DNA from: an uncultured Loktanella sp.
GTDB lineage: Bacteria; Pseudomonadota; Alphaproteobacteria; Rhodobacterales; Rhodobacteraceae
DNA length: 11,019 nt
NCBI GenBank assembly: GCA_913061335.1
Contig: CAJXTP010000082.1
Location: 1-11,019, forward strand
Direction of reading: 5' to 3'
In this document: piece after piece, positions 7,040 through 11,019 of the stretch
How the letters are laid out: every line of letters begins with the position of its first letter
How positions within the stretch are numbered: the first letter of the stretch is position 1
Notes under the pieces: model-generated
Database searches by the model: none
What the model was told of the DNA's origin: nothing
Seen by the model: the letters and a program-made list of their open reading frames with translations, nothing else
Position numbers and translations under genes: made by a program

Positions 7040-7498
7040 TTATCTTGCGCCGGCGAAGGTTGCTTTCAAAATCGATGCCATATGCGTCGCGTCATCAGCG
7101 TCGAATGCCGCAGGCTGATCGCAATCGATGTCAAACACCCCAAGCAATGTCCCTGCGTCGTTCCAAACCGGCAACACAAGCTCGGACCGTGTTGAACTTG
7201 CACAAGCAATATGACCTGCAAACGCATCCACATCAGTGATCAACTGCACCGTTCCAGTGCGCGCGGCAGCACCGCAAACACCACGGGAAAACGGGATCAT
7301 AAGGCAACCGTGCCCGCCTTGGTATGGTCCGATTTTCAGCATTTCAGGCGCAGTCACACGGTAAAACCCTGTCCAATCAAACCGCGCATCCGCATGGTGA
7401 ACTTCGCAAGCGACCGTCGCCATCAAAGCGACCGCATCGGTTTCACCTTCGGTAAGTGCTGCAATCGTTTTTGCCAATAAGTCGTAATCAACGCGCAT
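7040..7498 (-). CDS. msrC: Free methionine-(R)-sulfoxide reductase (fRMsr), GAF-domain protein
   Basis: A 152-residue single GAF-domain enzyme that reduces free L-methionine-(R)-sulfoxide to methionine in the cytosol, using thioredoxin-type reductant. The family signature is present: WTGFYRV (42-48), IGPYQG (56-61), then three cysteines at 65, 75 and 99 within GCLMIPF, RGVCGAA and GHIACAS. Their spacing (10 and 24 residues) equals that of the catalytic and resolving cysteines 84, 94 and 118 of the E. coli enzyme. SELVLPV and GVFDIDC follow, as expected. Start ATG at 7498 has an AAGGA Shine-Dalgarno sequence (7510-7506) with 7-nt spacing. It lies 36 nt downstream of the thiolase and probably shares its transcript. 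Downstream, 84 nt separate it from the regulator of the methionine-forming betaine operon, a sensible neighbour for methionine repair. The identification is strong. Confidence 0.92.
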   Translation of the reverse strand: MRVDYDLLAKTIAALTEGETDAVALMATVACEVHHADARFDWTGFYRVTAPEMLKIGPYQGGHGCLMIPFSRGVCGAAARTGTVQLITDVDAFAGHIACASSTRSELVLPVWNDAGTLLGVFDIDCDQPAAFDADDATHMASILKATFAGAR

Positions 7499-7534
7499 CG
7501 CTTGATCCTTTGCGGTGTTTTGGGACGAAGTTAG

Positions 7535-8698
7535 CTATGGGCGCTCTATCGCGATGGCGGTGCCTTCACCACCCCCGATGCAGATTGCAGCAATGCCACG
7601 CTTAAGGTTGCGCGCCTCTAGGGCATGCAACAGCGTCACAATAATGCGCGCACCTGATGCGCCGATTGGGTGCCCCAATGCACAGGCGCCACCGTTCACG
7701 TTCAATATCTCACGCTGGATGTTCAAGTCATGCATGAAAGCCATTGGGACAACCGCGAACGCCTCGTTTACTTCCCAAAGATCGACATCTTCAACAGACC
7801 AGCCGATTTTCGCGAGCAGTTTTTGGGTCGCGGGTACGGGTGCAGTTGTAAATAGGTTCGGAGCTTGCGCATGGCTTGCATGTCCAACGACACGGGCGCG
7901 CAGCGGCCCATCTGTCGCGCCTTCGCGCGCAATCACAAGGGCAGACGCCCCGTCAGAGATGCTTGATGCGTTTGCCGCCGTCACGGTCCCGTTTTCCCGA
8001 AAGGCAGGTTTAAGAAGCGGGATCTTGTCGGGGCGTGCCGCATTTGGTTGCTCGTCCGCATCCACGATGACCTCGGATTTGCGCGACCGAACCGTGACTG
8101 GCGCGATCTCGGTAGCGAACCCTCCAACGTTTTGCGCAGCAATAGCATTCGAAAGGGATGTCAGCGCAAAGTCGTCTTGGGCCGCACGCGTAAATTGATA
8201 GGTCTCGGCGCAGTCCTCAGCGAATGTGCCCATAAGCCGGCCTTTGTCATAGGCGTCTTCTAACCCGTCAAGGAACATGCTGTCTTGGACACTTTGGTGA
8301 CCGATCCGCGCGCCACCGCGCAACTTGGTCATCAGATAGGGTGCGTTTGTCATGCTTTCCATGCCACCCGCGACGATCACATCCGTGCCACCTGCTTTGA
8401 TCTGATCAAAGGCCATCATAACGGCCTTCATCCCCGAACCACACATCTTATTGAGTGTCGTTGCAGGGACCGCGTCCGAAAGCCCGCCATGGAAACTTGC
8501 TTGCCGCGCGGGTGCTTGTCCCAAACCTGCAGGCAAAACGCAGCCCATCAGTACCTCATCCACGGTTGCCTGACCAGCACCGAGCAAAGCGGCCTTGATT
8601 GCCACACCACCAAGGGTCGGCGCGTCAACGCCTGCAAAAACGCCTTGGAACCCGCCCATCGGCGTGCGCGCTGCCCCTGTGATAACGACTGAAGTCAT
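7535..8698 (-). CDS. Thiolase (acetyl-CoA C-acyltransferase)
   Basis: A 387-residue thiolase of the thiolase II/PhaA-like size class. It either condenses two acetyl-CoA to acetoacetyl-CoA or cleaves 3-ketoacyl-CoA in fatty-acid or amino-acid breakdown. All active-site elements are present: nucleophile Cys86 in NKMCGSGMKA, the NEAF loop (311-314), His343 in ALGHPIGASGAR, and the second catalytic cysteine Cys373 in CIGGGEGTA. The last motif has Glu where CIGGGQG is usual. Start ATG at 8698 has AAAGGA (8710-8705) as Shine-Dalgarno sequence with 6-nt spacing. It is probably co-transcribed with msrC. A large palindrome 23 nt upstream suggests specific control, for example by a TetR-type acyl-CoA-responsive repressor. 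The acyl-chain preference, and hence choice among AtoB, PhaA, BktB or FadA-type roles, cannot be read from sequence alone. Confidence 0.9.
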   Translation of the reverse strand: MTSVVITGAARTPMGGFQGVFAGVDAPTLGGVAIKAALLGAGQATVDEVLMGCVLPAGLGQAPARQASFHGGLSDAVPATTLNKMCGSGMKAVMMAFDQIKAGGTDVIVAGGMESMTNAPYLMTKLRGGARIGHQSVQDSMFLDGLEDAYDKGRLMGTFAEDCAETYQFTRAAQDDFALTSLSNAIAAQNVGGFATEIAPVTVRSRKSEVIVDADEQPNAARPDKIPLLKPAFRENGTVTAANASSISDGASALVIAREGATDGPLRARVVGHASHAQAPNLFTTAPVPATQKLLAKIGWSVEDVDLWEVNEAFAVVPMAFMHDLNIQREILNVNGGACALGHPIGASGARIIVTLLHALEARNLKRGIAAICIGGGEGTAIAIERP

Positions 8699-8720
8699 GG
8701 TTCGTCCTTTCGTGTCCTTC

Positions 8721-8748
8721 TTGGAATTGAACGTATGTTCTTTTCCAA
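8721..8748. promoter_or_regulatory. 28-bp composite palindrome upstream of the thiolase, candidate operator
   Basis: The inner element GAACGTATGTTC (8729-8740) matches its own reverse complement at 10 of 12 positions. It is framed symmetrically by TTGGAA (8721-8726) and TTCCAA (8743-8748) about the same centre. Over the full 28 bp, 11 of 14 half-site positions pair. It lies 23 nt upstream of the thiolase start codon, overlapping where its promoter or early leader should be. A dimeric repressor site, possibly TetR-type, is the simplest reading; no cognate regulator is in the window. Confidence 0.6.
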
Positions 8749-8767
8749 TGCAAGAAAAGGATTTTGA

Positions 8768-8839
8768 ATGAAATTACCATCCGCCTTTAAACCGTCATGT
8801 TTTGTACATTCTACAGCCACGATCGCGGAACAAAGGTAG
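8768..8839 (+). CDS. Possible small ORF, 23 codons, unknown
   Basis: An ATG at 8768 is preceded by AAAAGGA (8755-8761) at 6-nt spacing, a better Shine-Dalgarno match than several real genes here have. The frame encodes 23 residues beginning MKLPSAFKPS and stops at TAG 8837-8839. There is no membrane segment or recognisable motif. It could be a leader peptide, a small protein or chance. It lies about 140 nt upstream of the GGT-like gene on the same strand. No homology can be judged at this length. Confidence 0.2.
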   Translation: MKLPSAFKPSCFVHSTATIAEQR

Positions 8840-8981
8840 GCTTGTAGCTGAATAGCTTATCTCGGCGTCGTGTATATCAAGCCCCCACCCAGTTGCACGG
8901 CGTCGAGTACCTTCCCCTTTTGTCATTGCACCCGTCGAATGTTGCCCTAGGTTCCAGCACAGGAGAATATGGAGACTTTGA

Positions 8982-10559
8982 ATGCGCGATTTTCAAAAGC
9001 AGGGCCGATCAGCGGTCTTTGCGAAAAATGGCATGTGCGCCACGTCGCATCCACTGGCCGCGAAAGTAGCCGTTCAAATGTTAGAGGCTGGCGGAAATGC
9101 CGTTGATGCGGCCATTGCAGGGGCCGTTTTATTGGGAATTTGCGAACCACAGATGACTGGCATTGGCGGCGACTGCTTTGTTCTGTTGACGCCGCCCGGC
9201 GAAGATCGCGTTGTCGCGCTGAATGGGTCAGGCCGCGCGCCTGCTAGATTGGACGCTAACGTTTTGCGCGATAAGGGCATGAACACTGTACCACTGTGTG
9301 GCCCAGAGGCCGTAACCATTCCCGGTGCGGTCGATGCATTTTGCCGATTGTCTTCGGATTTCGGAAAATTGGGACTGAGGGCCTCTCTGGCCCCTGCCAT
9401 TCATTATGCAGAAACGGGCGTACCAGTTGCCCCGCGTGTGGCGTTTGATTGGGGGCAATCAACGGACGTGCTGCAAGGGAAGGCGCGCGACGCCTATCTG
9501 ATAAATGGAAAAGCCCCAGTAGCAGGCCAAATGTTCCGCGCTCCCGGCCAAGCAGATGTTCTACGCCGGATCGCAATGAACGGACGCGGCGCATTTTACG
9601 AAGGCGAAGTCGCCGAAGATATGGTTGCCGCTTTGAACGCGCGCGGCGGCGTTCATACGCTTGATGACTTTGCCGAATGCGCCAGTGAATACACCGCCCC
9701 GATTACCGGCGGCTACGGCGGGCTGGACCTGTGGGAGCACCCGCCCAACGGGCAAGGTGCCACCGCGATTTTGCTGCTCAATATCCTCAAGCATTTTGAC
9801 ATCACTGGTATGGATCCGTTTGGGGTTGAACGTGCCCACATCGAGACAGAAGCGACGAAATTGGCCTATGATGCGCGCAACCGTTTTGTGGCCGACCCCG
9901 ACCATATGTCAAAGCTTGATCATATGATGTCACCCGAAACAGCAGCGGGTCTTGCCGCGTTGATCAATCCCAAAAAGGCGATGCCAGCCGCAGTTCCGGG
10001 GACAGAGGCCGTACACAAAGACACGGTCTACATCACCGTCGTCGACAAGGACCGCATGTGTGTATCGCTGATCTATTCCGTGTTCCATTCGTTTGGGTCA
10101 GGCCTTGCGTCAGACAAATTTGGCGTCCTATTCCAGAATCGTGGTGCTGGTTTCACATTGGACAAAGGGCATCCAAATGAAGCTGGTGGTGGCAAGCGGC
10201 CAATGCACACGATCATTCCTGGGCTACTTAAAAAAGGCGGATCAAATCACATGCCGTTTGGTGTGATGGGGGGGTCCTATCAATCCACCGGTCATGCGCG
10301 TTTCGTGACCAACCTCACTGATTTTGGAATGGACGTGCAAACAGCCATCGATGGGCCACGCTGCTTTGCTGAAGGCGGCAAGCTGAAAGTCGAGACGACT
10401 TATGGGCCGGACGTGCATGCGGGGCTGGCGAATTTGGGGCACGACGTAGTTATCTCTGCAGGGCCAATCGGTGGCGCACAAGCGATCGAATTGTGTGACG
10501 ATGGCGTGCTTATAGGTGGGTCTGATCCACGCAAAGATGGGTGTGCATTGGGCTACTGA
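8982..10559 (+). CDS. Gamma-glutamyltransferase-family N-terminal nucleophile hydrolase, cytosolic type
   Basis: A 525-residue member of the gamma-glutamyltranspeptidase family, enzymes that hydrolyse or transfer gamma-glutamyl groups (for example from glutathione) after autocleavage into two subunits. N-terminal features include HPLAAKVAVQMLEAGGNAVDA (23-43), TGIGGDCF (59-66) and PEAVTIPGAVDAF (108-120). The predicted autoprocessing nucleophile is Thr348 in HKDTVYITVVDKD, which would leave a large subunit of 347 and a small subunit of 178 residues. Two points differ from classical GGT. There is no signal peptide, so it should act in the cytosol. The usual GSPGG motif is replaced by GGSYQSTGH (430-438). 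Such divergent GGTs may be other amidases or acylases, so the substrate is uncertain. Start ATG at 8982 has GGAG (8971-8974) at 7-nt spacing; the ATG at 8969 is out of frame. It has its own transcription unit, divergent from the thiolase. Confidence 0.85.
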   Translation: MRDFQKQGRSAVFAKNGMCATSHPLAAKVAVQMLEAGGNAVDAAIAGAVLLGICEPQMTGIGGDCFVLLTPPGEDRVVALNGSGRAPARLDANVLRDKGMNTVPLCGPEAVTIPGAVDAFCRLSSDFGKLGLRASLAPAIHYAETGVPVAPRVAFDWGQSTDVLQGKARDAYLINGKAPVAGQMFRAPGQADVLRRIAMNGRGAFYEGEVAEDMVAALNARGGVHTLDDFAECASEYTAPITGGYGGLDLWEHPPNGQGATAILLLNILKHFDITGMDPFGVERAHIETEATKLAYDARNRFVADPDHMSKLDHMMSPETAAGLAALINPKKAMPAAVPGTEAVHKDTVYITVVDKDRMCVSLIYSVFHSFGSGLASDKFGVLFQNRGAGFTLDKGHPNEAGGGKRPMHTIIPGLLKKGGSNHMPFGVMGGSYQSTGHARFVTNLTDFGMDVQTAIDGPRCFAEGGKLKVETTYGPDVHAGLANLGHDVVISAGPIGGAQAIELCDDGVLIGGSDPRKDGCALGY

Positions 10560-10567
10560 AGTAGGAG

Positions 10568-10587
10568 GGGTTTTAACCCATTTTCCT
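10568..10587 (+). terminator. Weak candidate terminator after the GGT-like gene
   Basis: A short hairpin, GGGT at 10568-10571 with ACCC at 10576-10579 around TTTA, is followed by the T-rich ATTTTCCT. It begins 8 nt after the GGT-like stop, in the 32-nt gap between two convergent genes. The stem is only 4 bp (5 bp if the loop is squeezed), so it is a weak call. Confidence 0.3.
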
Positions 10588-10591
10588 TTGT

Positions 10592-10918
10592 TCAGTTTAG
10601 TTGAACTTGCAGCGGGTACTGCCCGTCCTCGAACGGACCAAACAATTCTTCAAGATCGGGATGTTCGACTGGTTGGCCAGAATAGTCGGCCACAAGGTTC
10701 TGCTCCGACACATAGGCCACATAATAGCTTTGGTCATTCTCAGCCAACAAATGGTAGAACGGCTGCTCTTTTGTCGGACGACTATCCTCAGGGATTGCCT
10801 CGTACCACGCATCAGTATTCGAGAACATTGCGTCCACGTCAAACACTACCCCTCGGAAAGGATGCTTGCGATGCCGTACAACTTGGCCCAAATGATATTT
10901 AGCGCGTGTTTTGAACAT
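10592..10918 (-). CDS. hspQ: Heat shock protein HspQ (YccV-like, hemimethylated-DNA-binding family)
   Basis: A 108-residue protein with one YccV-like domain covering almost its whole length. In E. coli, HspQ binds hemimethylated oriC DNA and modulates Lon protease activity, and it is heat-induced; which role applies here is not known. The family pattern is clear: KYHLGQVVRHRKHPFRGVVFDVD near the N-terminus, WYEAIP, QPFYHLLAE, YVAYVSEQNLV and HPDLEELF. The start chosen is the ATG at 10918. A TTG directly before it would add one residue and is less likely. The Shine-Dalgarno sequence is poor: only a GGGGG run about 11 nt upstream. A small hairpin (10936-10949) lies in the leader. It is convergent with the GGT-like gene, with 32 nt between the stop codons. 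Confidence 0.9.
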   Translation of the reverse strand: MFKTRAKYHLGQVVRHRKHPFRGVVFDVDAMFSNTDAWYEAIPEDSRPTKEQPFYHLLAENDQSYYVAYVSEQNLVADYSGQPVEHPDLEELFGPFEDGQYPLQVQLN

Positions 10919-10935
10919 CAAAAACGTACCCCCAT

Positions 10936-10949
10936 GGGCTTTTTAGCCC
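10936..10949. repeat. Small inverted repeat in the hspQ leader
   Basis: GGGCT at 10936-10940 pairs with AGCCC at 10945-10949 around TTTT. In the hspQ transcript it would form a 5-bp hairpin with an AAAA loop, 17 nt before the start codon. It could affect hspQ translation or be chance. On the plus strand it lacks a following T-run, so it is not a convincing terminator. Confidence 0.25.
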
Positions 10950-11001
10950 TCTCTGGCGAGGCATGTCTATGGGCAGAGCATCAATTTGAAGGAAACAGTC
11001 T

Positions 11002-11019
11002 GTGAACCTAGCACTAACA
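11002..11019 (+). CDS. Possible start of a further gene (3' truncated by window end)
   Basis: GTG at 11002 is preceded by AAGGA (10989-10993) with 8-nt spacing and opens a frame to the window end that reads M-N-L-A-L-T. It is on the plus strand, divergent from hspQ, with 83 nt between the two start codons. Six codons are too few to identify a product. The Shine-Dalgarno match is the only evidence. Confidence 0.35.

Larger units (their letters stand above)
8699..8981. other. Divergent intergenic region (thiolase / GGT-like gene)
   Basis: 283 nt separate the thiolase start from the GGT-like start. Besides the palindrome at 8721-8748 it should hold two divergent promoters, but I see no convincing sigma-70 -35/-10 pair on either strand. 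A TTGTCA at 8920-8925 could be a -35 for the plus-strand gene, without a good -10. A 23-codon open frame with a good Shine-Dalgarno sequence lies at 8768-8839. No RNA gene or repeat family is recognisable. Confidence 0.5.

Noticed and set aside
7515..8198. Plus-strand open frame of 227 codons
   Set aside because: It lies antisense within the thiolase, whose active-site motifs are all intact; composition is Ala/Ser/Arg-rich as in shadow frames.
10601..11005. Plus-strand open frame of 134 codons across hspQ
   Set aside because: It is antisense to HspQ, which matches its family along its entire length.

Overview
The window looks like chromosomal DNA from a marine alphaproteobacterium, most likely of the Roseobacter group (Rhodobacteraceae). 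The reasons are moderate GC (judged by eye), the betaine-demethylation gene set, the cytosolic gamma-glutamyltransferase-like protein, the HspQ protein and the CtpA C-terminus. The species is not resolved. The first 46 bases are not genomic: they are the end of an Illumina P7 primer, an i7 index and the Nextera read-2 transposon end, left on the contig edge.

Layout. (1) 47-405 (+): the C-terminal end of a CtpA-type S41 carboxy-terminal protease, cut off by the adapter. (2) 424-460: a strong bidirectional terminator between ctpA and the convergent operon. (3) 6955-474 (-): a four-gene co-directional block, read in the order XRE-cupin regulator, 816-residue FAD/GcvT-type demethylase, betaine-homocysteine methyltransferase-like protein (Bmt), 814-residue FAD/GcvT-type demethylase. 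The gaps are 74, 64 and 11 nt, with no convincing internal terminator. (4) 6956-7039: the regulator's upstream gap, holding two 23-bp dyads with the same TGAAA/TTTCA ends, probably operators. (5) 8698-7040 (-): a thiolase followed by free methionine-(R)-sulfoxide reductase (MsrC). (6) 8699-8981: a divergent intergenic region with a composite 28-bp palindrome just upstream of the thiolase. (7) 8982-10559 (+): a gamma-glutamyltransferase-family protein without a signal peptide. (8) 10918-10592 (-): HspQ, convergent with it. (9) At the right edge, a possible start of a further plus-strand gene.

How the genes fit together. Bmt would move one methyl group of glycine betaine to homocysteine, giving dimethylglycine and methionine. 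The two flavoproteins, each with a conserved covalent-FAD histidine motif and a C-terminal folate (GcvT) domain, would then demethylate dimethylglycine and sarcosine to glycine and pass the one-carbon units to tetrahydrofolate. MsrC, next door, restores oxidised free methionine. The XRE-cupin protein at the head of the block is the obvious candidate for local control. The enzymes belong to known families. The least described parts are the regulator with its paired operators and the thiolase palindrome. I saw no mobile element, CRISPR array, tRNA or rRNA.
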